Shown here: positions 1 through 7,832 of the stretch, one piece after another
Layout of the letters: each line of letters begins with the position of its first letter
Numbering within the stretch: the stretch's first letter is position 1
Origin: Phytohabitans rumicis
GTDB taxonomy: Bacteria > Actinomycetota > Actinomycetes > Mycobacteriales > Micromonosporaceae
Reading direction: 5' to 3'
NCBI RefSeq assembly: GCF_011764445.1
Contig: NZ_BLPG01000001.1
Location: 7,519,001 to 7,583,000 of the forward strand
Length of the DNA stretch: 64,000 nucleotides
Made by a program: the position numbers and the translations under genes
The notes under the pieces: model-generated
What the model saw: only the letters and a program-made list of their open reading frames with translations
Databases searched by the model: none
What the model was told of the DNA's origin: nothing

Positions 1-35
1 TGGGTTGACGTGGCCGCCGAGGTAGGTTTGCATGC

Positions 36-467
36 ATGGCGGACGAGGTTGTCGATAGCCCGGTAGGTTGGGTCGCCCGGCACATCAGCTCCTATGTGGA
101 CACCAATGGCAAGTCCGGGCATTACTTCCACGGCGTCGACGCGCTGCTGCTGACCACGAGGGGCCGCCGGTCCGGCAAGCTGCGGCGCACCGCGCTCTAC
201 TACGGAACCCGGGACGGCGACTTCGTGCTCGTCGCCTCCAACGGCGGCTCGGTCGGGCATCCGCTGTGGTACCGCAATCTGGTCGTCGACTCGCGCGTGA
301 CGGTCCAGGTCAAAGACGACGTCTTCGACGCGGTCGCGCGTACGGCGGTGGGCGAGGAGCGCGTCGAACTGTGGGACCGGATGGCCCAAATGTTCCCGAA
401 CTACGCCCGATACCAGGCGATGGTGGAGCGGGAGATCCCGGTCGTCGTGCTCACCCGGTCTGCTTAA
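36..467 (+). CDS. DDN-like F420-dependent nitroreductase/reductase
   Basis: 143 residues, the usual size for the split-barrel 'nitroreductase family deazaflavin-dependent oxidoreductase' group related to mycobacterial Ddn. Family hallmarks are visible: a central TRGRRSGKLRRTAL stretch (about residues 41-54), the F420 phosphate-binding region, followed by LVASNGG and then HPLWYRNL (about residues 75-82). These proteins use reduced F420 to reduce quinones, nitroaromatics or other small molecules in the cytoplasm or at the membrane face. The substrate cannot be read from the sequence. ATG start 35 bases into the window. The next gene is convergent and ends 10 bases downstream, so it is not an operon partner. 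Confidence 0.85.
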   Translation: MADEVVDSPVGWVARHISSYVDTNGKSGHYFHGVDALLLTTRGRRSGKLRRTALYYGTRDGDFVLVASNGGSVGHPLWYRNLVVDSRVTVQVKDDVFDAVARTAVGEERVELWDRMAQMFPNYARYQAMVEREIPVVVLTRSA

Positions 468-476
468 CGGTCTGGG

Positions 477-1322
477 TCACTGGCGGGCGGCGGTCAGGCG
501 GTACAGCAGCCGGTACGGCAGGAGGCGGGCTATGACGGCAGCGGCCGTCGCGTCGCGCCCGATGACCCGGCGGGGTTTGGGGTTGGCGGCGGTCAGCGCG
601 TCGGCCACGACCTGGGCGGCGCGCTCGGGCGCAATGCCGCGGGCGGCGCTCTTGGCGGCGTTGGTGCGGGCCGCTCGGATCTGGTCGGCGTAGCGGTCGG
701 CCTCGGGCGGGAGCGTCTTGACGAGGTCGTCGGCCGCCGCGGTGCCGCGGCCCCAGATGGGTGTCGCGACCGCGCCCGGCTCGATCAGCACGACGCCTAT
801 GCCGGACGGCGCCAACTCCGCGCGCAGGCTGTCGGCCAGGCCGACCAGGCCGAATTTCGCGGCGTGGTACGGGCCCAGCATCGGGCCGGCCACCCGCCCG
901 CCGATCGACCCGATCATCACGATGCGGGCGCTGTCGCCTTGGTGCCGGGCCTGGCGTAGGGCGGGCAGCATGACCTGGGTGACGAGTAGTTGACCGACCA
1001 GGTTGATCTCGATCTGGCGGCGGAACACGTCGATGGGCAGGAACTCCAGCGGGCCGGGCAGTGCCGCGCCGGCGTTGTTGACCAGCCCGTGCAATGGGCC
1101 CGCGGCGGACACTTGCTCGCCGGCGGCGCGTACGGATGCCTCGTCGGTGAGGTCGAGCCGGAGCACGCTCACCGCGTCCGGGTGGTCGCGTCGCAGTGCC
1201 TGCTCGTCTTCGTCGGTGCGTACCGCGGCCCAGACGTGGAACCCGCGGCCCGCCAACTCGGCGACGGATGCGCGCCCGATGCCGGTGGAGGCGCCGGTGA
1301 CCACGACTGACCTTGGTGTCAT
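477..1322 (-). CDS. short-chain dehydrogenase/reductase (SDR)
   Basis: Classical SDR of about 281 residues. It begins MTPRSVVVTGASTGIGRAS, carrying the TGxxxGIG NAD(P)-binding motif, then has NNAG (VNNAGAALPG), a catalytic Ser (MIGSIGG) and YHAAK (the YxxxK active site). The C-terminus is typical of the 'SDR family oxidoreductase' group acting on hydrophobic alcohols or ketones; the substrate is unknown. The open frame extends upstream, but residues before MTPRS look non-coding and overlap the divergent TetR gene. ATG at 1322 is preferred, with ATG at 1337 possible. Transcribed divergently from the TetR gene at 1386, probably under its control through the shared 48-63 base gap. Confidence 0.9.
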   Translation of the reverse strand: MTPRSVVVTGASTGIGRASVAELAGRGFHVWAAVRTDEDEQALRRDHPDAVSVLRLDLTDEASVRAAGEQVSAAGPLHGLVNNAGAALPGPLEFLPIDVFRRQIEINLVGQLLVTQVMLPALRQARHQGDSARIVMIGSIGGRVAGPMLGPYHAAKFGLVGLADSLRAELAPSGIGVVLIEPGAVATPIWGRGTAAADDLVKTLPPEADRYADQIRAARTNAAKSAARGIAPERAAQVVADALTAANPKPRRVIGRDATAAAVIARLLPYRLLYRLTAARQ

Positions 1323-1354
1323 GGCACTCAGTCCCATCCAGTACTCGATCCCAT

Positions 1355-1372
1355 TAGGTTCTCCGTACCCTA
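1355..1372. promoter_or_regulatory. candidate TetR operator and divergent promoter
   Basis: TAGGTTCTCCGTACCCTA is an imperfect inverted repeat (5 of 7 arm bases pair) lying between the divergent SDR and TetR genes. It abuts TATACT at 1371-1376, a good -10 for the TetR gene, which would then have almost no leader (ATG at 1386). The placement is what is expected of an autoregulatory TetR operator. Binding is inferred only. Confidence 0.45.
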
Positions 1373-1385
1373 TACTCGGCGAACG

Positions 1386-2015
1386 ATGGACGACAAGAGC
1401 CCGCTTCCGCTCCGCGAGCGCAAGCACCGCCGTACCCGCGAGGCGATCATCGAGGCGGCTATGACCCTGTTCGCCGAGCGCGGCTTCGACGGTGTCACCG
1501 TCACCGACATCGCCCAACGCGCCGAGGTGGGCCGTAGCACCTTCTTCCGCTACTTCACCGACAAGCAAGAGGTGCTCTTCGCCGACGACGCGGAGCTTCG
1601 CCAGCTGTTGATCGCGGCCTGCGAGCGGGTCGCCGCCGACCTCGCCCCGCTGGGCACCTGCCTGGCCGACGCGCTGGCCGTGACCCGGGCGGGGCTGCTA
1701 GCGCTGACCGGCCGGATCGCCGAGCGGTCGCACTGGCTGCCCGTCCGCGAACGGCTCATCGGCGAGCGCGCCGAACTGCGCGCCCGCACCCTCCTCAAGG
1801 AGCGCGGCTACGTCGAAGCCGGCATCGACGTACTCCAGCGTCATGGCGCCGCACCCGCGACCGCGCTGCTGGCCACGAACCTGGCCGCCGCCTGCTACGC
1901 GGCGGCCCACGCCCAAACCCTGGCCACCGGCAAGGACCTGCCAGCCGCCCTCGACGAGGCGTTCAGCCATCTGGCCGGGCTCGACACCCGGCGCCTACGC
2001 GACCGGCTCGACTGA
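1386..2015 (+). CDS. TetR/AcrR family transcriptional regulator
   Basis: 209 residues. The N-terminal TetR helix-turn-helix is clear: RTREAIIEAAMTLFAERGFD, then GVTVTDIAQRAEVGRSTFFRYF (about residues 17-60). The C-terminal ligand-binding domain is mostly helical and Ala-rich and does not reveal the ligand. Divergent to the SDR gene at 477-1322, the classic arrangement for a repressor of a neighbouring oxidoreductase. The downstream MFS transporter remnant (2047-2895) points toward it and may once have belonged to the same detoxification locus. ATG at 1386 follows a TATACT -10 by only about 10 bases. Confidence 0.93.
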   Translation: MDDKSPLPLRERKHRRTREAIIEAAMTLFAERGFDGVTVTDIAQRAEVGRSTFFRYFTDKQEVLFADDAELRQLLIAACERVAADLAPLGTCLADALAVTRAGLLALTGRIAERSHWLPVRERLIGERAELRARTLLKERGYVEAGIDVLQRHGAAPATALLATNLAAACYAAAHAQTLATGKDLPAALDEAFSHLAGLDTRRLRDRLD

Positions 2016-2046
2016 GGCAATGGGGCCGGGGATCGAGGCGACCACG

Positions 2047-2895
2047 TCAACCGTGGCGGCGCCGGACGAGTTCTCGGGTGGACAGTCCGGCGGCCAGGAA
2101 GAGGGCGGCGAGCACGCCCTCAAGGCCGGGAAGTTAAGGGAACCGGTGCGTGTCAAGCGCTGACGACGCGAGCGGATCTTGGTGCTATCGGTCGGCGTCC
2201 TTGAACGACTGTGGCGAGAAACTGCCCGCCGCGGGGCAACTATTCGCCGCGGTCATGGATGGTCTGGGATCCTCGCGGTCGGTGCCGACACTGCTTGACA
2301 GCACCCTCGAACCCCTAACTACCCGGCCGTAGGGGCGCCCCCACGGCCGGGTAGTTAGGAGAACTCGGTACAGCGCAAGATGCGTCGACGGCGGCCGGTC
2401 ATTCGACTTGGTGGGGTACACCGGGATCTTGGGTCCGGTTATGTCGGACACGTCCGGGCGCAAGATCCCGCCCTGCCCCACCAAGTCCACTGCCCAGCAA
2501 GCGACCAGCCGGCGCGGCTTGATAGCACCCAAGGACCCTTAACTACCCGGCCTTGAGCACGCCCCACCCGCCGCGGCCGTGGTCGATCGCGGTGGCGGTG
2601 ACGACCAGCGGCGCGAGCATCGAGCCCAGCGCGGCGCCGGTCTGGCTGACGCCCTGGTAGGCGCCAGCGTTGTCCGGGTCGGCGAGCTCGAAGGCGAGCG
2701 TCCAGCTACCGGCCTCGGAGAGGACTTCGGCGAGGCTGTGCGCCACATGACGACCGCGACGCCGCCGGAGGTGGCGGCCGAGTAGAGCCCGCAGGCGAGG
2801 GTCGGGGTGAGGCCGGCGACGCGGGTGAAGAACAGCACGCTGACGCTGAAGAACACGCCCTCGGCGACCAACTGGCCGGCCGGACGGCAAATAGC
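2047..2895 (-). pseudogene. MFS transporter remnant, 5'-truncated, frameshifted and split by a palindromic element
   Basis: Three leftward reading segments belong to one transporter. From about 2895, a membrane segment (GQLVAEGVFFSVSVLFFTR) runs through SAATSGGVAVVM. Near 2740 the frame changes to HSLAEVLSEAGSWTLAFELA, then GAYQGVSQTGAALGSMLAPL, typical of MFS helices 10-11. The frame then meets a stop inside the inserted element (2119-2557). Beyond the element, AALFLAAGLSTRELVRRRHG ends at a TGA at 2047-2049. Removing the element and one target copy gives an uninterrupted ...HGRGGWGVLAALFLAAG... carboxyl end. The N-terminal two thirds are missing, so the gene was dead or dying apart from the insertion. 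Confidence 0.8.
2119..2557. mobile_element. MITE-like palindromic element (two about 210-bp units) with inverted ends and target duplication
   Basis: The ends are 22-bp inverted repeats with one mismatch (2119-2140, ctcaaggccggga...; 2536-2557, complementary). CACGCC occurs immediately outside both ends (2113-2118 and 2558-2563). In the centre, 2314-2359 is a near-perfect palindrome whose arms repeat the terminal sequence GGCCGGGTAGTTAGG, so the insert looks like two about 210-bp units, each with its own terminal repeats. The right ends of both units also share GCTTGAYAGCACCC. Within unit two, 2405-2431 and 2461-2487 form a further 27-bp hairpin with four mismatches. No transposase is encoded, so it would be non-autonomous. 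Confidence 0.75.
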
Positions 2896-2898
2896 AAA

Positions 2899-2921
2899 GG
2901 CAAGGAGATCCTCTCCTTGCC
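2899..2921. other. perfect 10-bp-arm hairpin upstream of rph
   Basis: GGCAAGGAGA-TCC-TCTCCTTGCC is a perfect inverted repeat 24 bases before the rifamycin-associated element. It lies at the truncated edge of the MFS remnant and could be a terminator for that lost gene or an operator for rph. It has no T-run on either side. Confidence 0.5.
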
Positions 2922-2944
2922 ACTTCTAACCTATAGCGCACTGG

Positions 2945-2963
2945 GGGGCTTGCGGCAAGACCC
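2945..2963. promoter_or_regulatory. rifamycin-associated element (RAE)
   Basis: GGGGCTTGCGGCAAGACCC. This matches, with one difference that I recall, the 19-bp inverted-repeat RAE described upstream of rifamycin-inactivating genes (rph, rgt, rox, arr) in actinomycetes. Its arms GGGGCTTGC/GCAAGACCC are nearly complementary. It lies 57 bases before the rph start, where it is expected to mediate induction by rifamycins. Confidence 0.85.
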
Positions 2964-3020
2964 GGGGCGTGGCGCAGAATCCTCGGCCGAGGCCACAACC
3001 GGGGGAAAAGGTGTGTCGCA

Positions 3021-5618
3021 ATGATCGAGCCGTACGTGTTGGATCTTCAAGAGGTTGACGGGACGCGGGTCGCGGTCGTTGGCGGCAAGGGCGCGCACCT
3101 GGGGGAGTTGTCGCGGATCGAAGGCATCCGGGTGCCGGCCGGGTTTTGCGTGACGACGGACGCCTTCCGGCGGATCATGGCGGACGCGCCGTCGATCGAC
3201 GATCGGCTCGATCGGCTGTCGCGCCGGAACCCGGATGACCGGGAGGTGATCCGCACGCTCAGCGCGGAGATCCGCCAAACCATCGAAGGGATCGCGATCC
3301 CTGACGATCTGGCGACGGCGATCACCCGCGCGCTCGCGCGGCTCGGCGAGCACGCCGCCTGCGCCGTGCGATCCAGCGCGACGGCCGAGGACCTGCCGAC
3401 GGCTTCCTTCGCCGGTCAGCAGGACACCTACCTGAACGTCGTGGGTCCGGCGGCGATCCTCCAGCACGTCGGCCGGTGCTGGGCGTCGCTGTTCACCGAG
3501 CGGGCCGTGACCTACCGCCTGCGCAACGGCTTCGACCACCGGCAGGTCCGCATGGCCGTGGTCGTGCAGCAGATGGTCTTCCCGCAGGCGGCCGGCATCC
3601 TGTTCACGGCCGACCCCGTCACGGGCAACCGGAAGGTCGCCACCGTGGACGCCAGCTTCGGGCTCGGCGAGGCCCTGGTCTCCGGCCTGGTGAACCCGGA
3701 CGTCTACAAGGTGCGAGACGGCGAGGTCGTCACCAAGGCGGTTGCCGCCAAACAGCGTGCCATCCACGCGTCGCCGGCCGGCGGGACGCAGGAGGTGGCG
3801 ATCGACCCGCAGCGGCAGCGGCAGCCGGCGCTGACGGATGCGCAGGTCGTCCGGCTCGTGCGGCTCGGCCGGCGGATCGAAGCGCACTTCGGCCGCCCGC
3901 AGGACATCGAATGGTGCCTGGTCGATGACGGCTTCCAGATCGTTCAGAGCCGGCCGATCACCACGCTGTTCCCCATCCCCGAGACCGGCGACCAGGACAA
4001 TCACGTCTACCTCTCCGTCGGCCACCAACAGATGATGACCGACCCCATGAAGCCGCTGGGCATCTCCGTGTGGCAGCTGACGGCCATGGCGCGGATGCAC
4101 GAGGCCGGCGGGAGGCTGTTCGTCGACGCCACCCAGCGCCTGGCCTCGCCCGCGAGCCGCGCCGGCTTTCTGGAGATGGTGGGGAAATCCGATCCGCTGA
4201 CCGGGGACGCGCTGGAGACCATCCTCGACCGCGACGACTTCGTCCCGACGCTCCCGGACGGTGGTACCGGCGGGCCGCCACCGGGCGGCGCATCCACCCC
4301 GATCGAGACCGATCCGGCCATCGTCACCGGGCTGATCGAGCGCAGCCAGGCGTCCATCGCCGCCCTGCGGCGCGACATCCGGACGAAGACCGGGCCGGCG
4401 CTGTTCGACTTCCTGCTGGAGGCGTTCCAGGAGCACAAGCGGGTCCTCAGCGATCCGCTGAGCGCACAGGCGATCATGGCGGGGATGGCGGCCACCTGGT
4501 GGCTCAACGACCGGCTGCGGGAGTGGCTGGGCGAGAAGGACGCGGCCGACACGCTCACGCTGTCCGCCCCCGACAACGTCACGTCGGAGATGGGGCTGGG
4601 GCTGCTCGACGTCGCGGACGTGATCCGCCCGCATCCGCAGGTGGTGGCGTTTCTGCAGGACGTCGAGGACGAGGGCTTCCTGGACGAGCTGCCGAAGCTT
4701 GCGGGCGGGAGCGAAGCGCGCGACGCCATCGAGGCATACCTCGACCGGTACGGCATGCGCTGCGGCGGCGAGATCGACATCACGAGGCCGCGTTGGCGCG
4801 AACGCCCCACCACGCTCGTGCCCGTGATCCTCGACAACATCAGGCTCTTCGAGCCGGGCGCTGCCAAACGGCGCTTCGAGCAAGGGCGGCAGGAGGCGCA
4901 GCGGAAGGAACAGGACGTGCTGTCACGCTTGCGGGCCCTGCCGGACGGTGCGCAGAAAGCCGACGAGACCAAGCGGATGATCGACCGGGTCCGGACCTTC
5001 ATCGGGTACCGGGAGTACCCGAAGTACGACATCGTCAGCCGCTACTTCGTCTACAAGCAGGCATTGCTGGCGGAGGCCGAGCGCCTCGTGCGGGCCGACG
5101 TGCTCCCCGAGAAGGAGGACATCTTCTTCCTCACGTTCTCCGAGCTCCACGACGTCGTGCGCACCAACCAGGTGGATGACCACCTCCTCCAGCAGCGCAA
5201 GGACGCGTTCCGGTCGTACCAGGCGCTCACGCCACCCCGGGTGCTCACGTCGGATGGCGAGGCCGTCGCCGGGGCGTACCGGCGTGACGACGCCCCGGCT
5301 GGTGCCCTGATCGGCTTGCCGGTCTCCGCCGGGACCATCGAGGGGAGGGCCCGCGTCATCCTTGACATGGCGGAGGCAGATCTCGAAGCGGGCGACATCC
5401 TGGTCACCGCCTACACAGACCCCAGCTGGTCGCCCCTGTTCGTCGCGATCGCGGGCCTGGTGACGGAGGTGGGTGGCCTGATGACCCACGGCGCGGTGAT
5501 CGCCCGGGAATACGGCTTGCCGGCCGTCGTGGGTGTGGAGCAGGCCACCCGGCTGATCCGGGACGGGCAGCGGATCCGCGTGCACGGATCCGACGGGTAC
5601 GTCGAGATCCTGCCTTGA
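3021..5618 (+). CDS. rph: rifamycin-inactivating phosphotransferase (Rph)
   Basis: 865 residues, the family length. Rph transfers the beta phosphate of ATP to the C21 hydroxyl of rifamycins, giving inactive 21-phosphorifamycin, AMP and Pi, in the cytoplasm. Domain order fits: an N-terminal PEP-synthase-type ATP-grasp domain (residues 1-315; GGKGAHLGEL near 22, CAVRSSATAEDLPTASFAGQ near 115, QSRPITT near 310); a central rifamycin-binding domain opening with HVYLSVGHQQMMTDPMKPLG; and a C-terminal swivelling domain with the catalytic His in GGLMTHGA (H823). The RAE at 2945-2963 supports resistance rather than PEP synthase function. ATG at 3021 follows a purine-rich gggggaaaagg. It ends 3 bases before a convergent gene. 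Confidence 0.95.
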   Translation: MIEPYVLDLQEVDGTRVAVVGGKGAHLGELSRIEGIRVPAGFCVTTDAFRRIMADAPSIDDRLDRLSRRNPDDREVIRTLSAEIRQTIEGIAIPDDLATAITRALARLGEHAACAVRSSATAEDLPTASFAGQQDTYLNVVGPAAILQHVGRCWASLFTERAVTYRLRNGFDHRQVRMAVVVQQMVFPQAAGILFTADPVTGNRKVATVDASFGLGEALVSGLVNPDVYKVRDGEVVTKAVAAKQRAIHASPAGGTQEVAIDPQRQRQPALTDAQVVRLVRLGRRIEAHFGRPQDIEWCLVDDGFQIVQSRPITTLFPIPETGDQDNHVYLSVGHQQMMTDPMKPLGISVWQLTAMARMHEAGGRLFVDATQRLASPASRAGFLEMVGKSDPLTGDALETILDRDDFVPTLPDGGTGGPPPGGASTPIETDPAIVTGLIERSQASIAALRRDIRTKTGPALFDFLLEAFQEHKRVLSDPLSAQAIMAGMAATWWLNDRLREWLGEKDAADTLTLSAPDNVTSEMGLGLLDVADVIRPHPQVVAFLQDVEDEGFLDELPKLAGGSEARDAIEAYLDRYGMRCGGEIDITRPRWRERPTTLVPVILDNIRLFEPGAAKRRFEQGRQEAQRKEQDVLSRLRALPDGAQKADETKRMIDRVRTFIGYREYPKYDIVSRYFVYKQALLAEAERLVRADVLPEKEDIFFLTFSELHDVVRTNQVDDHLLQQRKDAFRSYQALTPPRVLTSDGEAVAGAYRRDDAPAGALIGLPVSAGTIEGRARVILDMAEADLEAGDILVTAYTDPSWSPLFVAIAGLVTEVGGLMTHGAVIAREYGLPAVVGVEQATRLIRDGQRIRVHGSDGYVEILP

Positions 5619-5621
5619 TGG

Positions 5622-6806
5622 TCACGCCGTCGACTTGTTGCGACGTCCGCCGGTCGTGGCGAGCATCCGCGACGAGATGGCCAGCCGCTTCGCCAGCTTG
5701 TAGGTCTTGATCGGGCTGCTGCTGACCGTCTCCTTGTAGAAGATGGCCGCCCGACCGGTGAGGTACCAGCGCCGAGGGGTGTCGTCGCCGTAGGTGAACT
5801 GGATGACCGCGTCCTTGCGCCCGAGGCTGACCGGCTGGTGGAGGTAGCCGAAGCGGAACGGCTTGAGCTGCTTGCCCTGCAACTGGCGGGCGATGTTCTC
5901 GGCGGCGTGCGCCGCGGTCGGAATGCCGCTCTGGCAGGTGCCGTGGATGACGCCGTACGCCTGGCGGATCGCGGCCGCGTCGCCGACGGCGTAGATCTCC
6001 GGGTGCGACACCGACCGCAGCATGGCATCGGTGATGATGCGCCCGTGCTCGTCGGTGGCGATCCGGGACTCGGTGGCCAGTGGGGCCACGCGCACGCCGG
6101 TGGTCCACAGGCAGCCGTCGGCGGCGACGAACTCGCCACCTTCCAGTTCGACCCCGCCCGGCATTACCTTGGTCACGCTGACGCCCGCCCGGACGGTCAC
6201 GCCCAGCCGATCCAATGCCGCCATCAGGTACGCGCGGGCCTTGGTGCCCATCATCGCGGCCGGCTCGCCCTGGCTGAGCAGGGTGACCCGGACGTTCGGG
6301 TGGGACTCGGCGATCTCGGTCGCGGCCTCGATCCCGGTCAGGCCGGCGCCGCAGACGAGGAATTCGCTGTTGCCCTGGTGCGCGAGGTGTGCGGCCATGT
6401 CCTGTGCGCTCTGCGGGCTGTTGAGGGTGAAGGCGTGCTCGGCGACGCCGGGGACGCGGCTGGTGTCGGTGGTGCTGCCGATCGCGTACACCAGTGTGTC
6501 GTAGCCGATTGAGACCTTGCCGCCGTCCACGGTGGACACCGCGACGGTGCGCGCGGCGGTGTCGATCCCGGTCGCCCAGCCTTGTACGAAGTCGATGCCG
6601 GTGCCGGCCACGATGTCCGGGATGAGGTGCTCGGCGAGCTGCTGGCCGGTGGCGACCTGGTGCATCCGCAGCCGCTCGGTGAACCTTTCCCACGGGTTGA
6701 CGAGGGTGACGTGCACCTGTCCCTTGGCACGTTTCGCCGCGCCGAGGGCCGCGAGCATGCCGGTGTATCCGGCGCCGATCACAACTACCTGCTTGATGTC
6801 AGTCAT
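5622..6806 (-). CDS. FAD-dependent pyridine nucleotide-disulfide oxidoreductase (NDH-2-like)
   Basis: 394 residues starting MTDIKQVVVIGAGYTGMLA, a Rossmann FAD-binding GxGxxG. A second dinucleotide motif (FLVCGAGLTGIEAATEIAE) lies near residue 150, and the C-terminal FAD contact IYAVGDAAAIR near 290. This is the two-Rossmann layout of type II NADH dehydrogenases and related reductases; it lacks a CxxxxC redox pair. It follows the SigJ-type sigma gene by 50 bases on the same strand. ECF41 sigma factors are characteristically adjacent to oxidoreductases they control, so it is probably the sigma factor's target. The open frame extends upstream, but ATG at 6806 gives the conserved N-terminus. Confidence 0.9.
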   Translation of the reverse strand: MTDIKQVVVIGAGYTGMLAALGAAKRAKGQVHVTLVNPWERFTERLRMHQVATGQQLAEHLIPDIVAGTGIDFVQGWATGIDTAARTVAVSTVDGGKVSIGYDTLVYAIGSTTDTSRVPGVAEHAFTLNSPQSAQDMAAHLAHQGNSEFLVCGAGLTGIEAATEIAESHPNVRVTLLSQGEPAAMMGTKARAYLMAALDRLGVTVRAGVSVTKVMPGGVELEGGEFVAADGCLWTTGVRVAPLATESRIATDEHGRIITDAMLRSVSHPEIYAVGDAAAIRQAYGVIHGTCQSGIPTAAHAAENIARQLQGKQLKPFRFGYLHQPVSLGRKDAVIQFTYGDDTPRRWYLTGRAAIFYKETVSSSPIKTYKLAKRLAISSRMLATTGGRRNKSTA

Positions 6807-6845
6807 GCCCCACGGACGAGACGGCCGCACCCAACCGTGAGCCGC

Positions 6846-6861
6846 TGTGACCGCCGTCACA
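6846..6861. promoter_or_regulatory. palindrome at the sigma-oxidoreductase junction
   Basis: TGTGACCGCCGTCACA overlaps the last codons of the sigma gene, 40 bases before the oxidoreductase start. On the minus strand it is TGTGACGGCGGTCACA, which fits the CRP-type pattern TGTGA-N6-TCACA. It also contains GTCACA, resembling the ECF41 -35 element (TGTCACA as I recall), with a CGTC further downstream. Which protein uses it, if any, is undecided. Confidence 0.4.
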
Positions 6862-7717
6862 AACCAGTGACGGCGGTGAGCTTCTCCGGATTGCTGATCA
6901 GGTGAATCTCCCGGGCGCGCCCGTCGACGAGGTGCAGCACGATGACCGCCGCCGGGGTGTCGCCGGAGTAGATGACGATGCCGGGGCCGCCGTTGACCTC
7001 GGTCACCACCACCCGCGGCTCCTGCGGCATGCGACCGGCGAAGGTGACGAGCGCCCGCGCCACCAGGTCGATTCCCTCGATCGCCTTGCGCGGCGCCGGC
7101 GCCAGCCCGCCGCCGTCGCACACCAGCCGGACGTCCGGCGCCAGCACCTGCATCAGCGCGGCAAGATCACCACCGGTGCTCGCCGACATGAACGACTCCG
7201 TCACCTTGCGCCGGGTCGCCTGATCGGTGTCATAGCGCCGCCGCTTGCGGCTCACATGCTCACGGGCGCGCGACGCCGTCTGGCGCACCGATTCGGGGCT
7301 GCGCTCGACAATCGTGGCGATCTCGCCGTACGAGTAGCCGAACGCCTCGTGCAACACGAAGACCGCCCGCTCCAGGGACGACAACGACTCCAGGACCAGC
7401 AGCATGGCCAGCGACACCGACTCCGAGCGGGCCACGTCCTCGGCGACGTCGGGCGTGGTCAGAATGGGCTCGGGCAGCCACGGCCCGACGTAGGTCTCGC
7501 GCCGGGACGCGGCGCTGCGCAGGCGATCGATCGCCAGCCGGGTGGTCACCCGGACCAGATAGCCCTCCGGGTTCTCGACCTGCCCGGCGTCGACAGCGCT
7601 CCACCGCAGCCACGCGTCCTGCACGACATCCTCGGCGTCGCTCCAGCGGCCGAGCACCCGGTACGCGACGGCGTGGAGACGGGAACGATGCTGGCCAAAG
7701 ATCGCGTCATGCTGCAC
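6857..7717 (-). CDS. ECF41-family (SigJ-type) RNA polymerase sigma factor
   Basis: 286 residues, longer than a minimal ECF sigma because it carries the C-terminal SnoaL-like domain that defines ECF41. Region 2 is FGQHRSRLHAVAYRVLG..DAEDVVQDAWLRW (about residues 7-40). Region 4 is LSSLERAVFVLHEAFGYSYGEIATIVERS (about 112-140). The extension (about 175-286) ends with a DGRAREIHLISNPEKL motif, where the family has its conserved regulatory NPxKL. In this group the extension acts in place of a separate anti-sigma factor. The oxidoreductase gene lies 50 bases downstream. Divergent from the TPR gene at 7833. Confidence 0.93.
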   Translation of the reverse strand: MQHDAIFGQHRSRLHAVAYRVLGRWSDAEDVVQDAWLRWSAVDAGQVENPEGYLVRVTTRLAIDRLRSAASRRETYVGPWLPEPILTTPDVAEDVARSESVSLAMLLVLESLSSLERAVFVLHEAFGYSYGEIATIVERSPESVRQTASRAREHVSRKRRRYDTDQATRRKVTESFMSASTGGDLAALMQVLAPDVRLVCDGGGLAPAPRKAIEGIDLVARALVTFAGRMPQEPRVVVTEVNGGPGIVIYSGDTPAAVIVLHLVDGRAREIHLISNPEKLTAVTGL

Positions 7718-7832
7718 CCGCCAAGCCTAAGGCGTGTTTTTCGGCGACCCGCGCGGTACGAAGGTAGGGGACCTGAGCCTCTGCGGGCATCTCTCTCAAC
7801 CACGCCGAGCCGTCGCTGGACGCGCGGGGGAG

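Noticed and set aside
2931-4883. 650-codon open frame on the strand opposite rph
   Set aside because: Antisense shadow of a high-GC gene: Arg/His/Pro-rich composition with no domain, while the opposite strand encodes a clear Rph.
6846-6861. Definite CRP operator
   Set aside because: The TGTGA-N6-TCACA match is exact, but it lies in coding sequence overlap, and an ECF41 promoter reading competes. Kept only as a low-confidence site.
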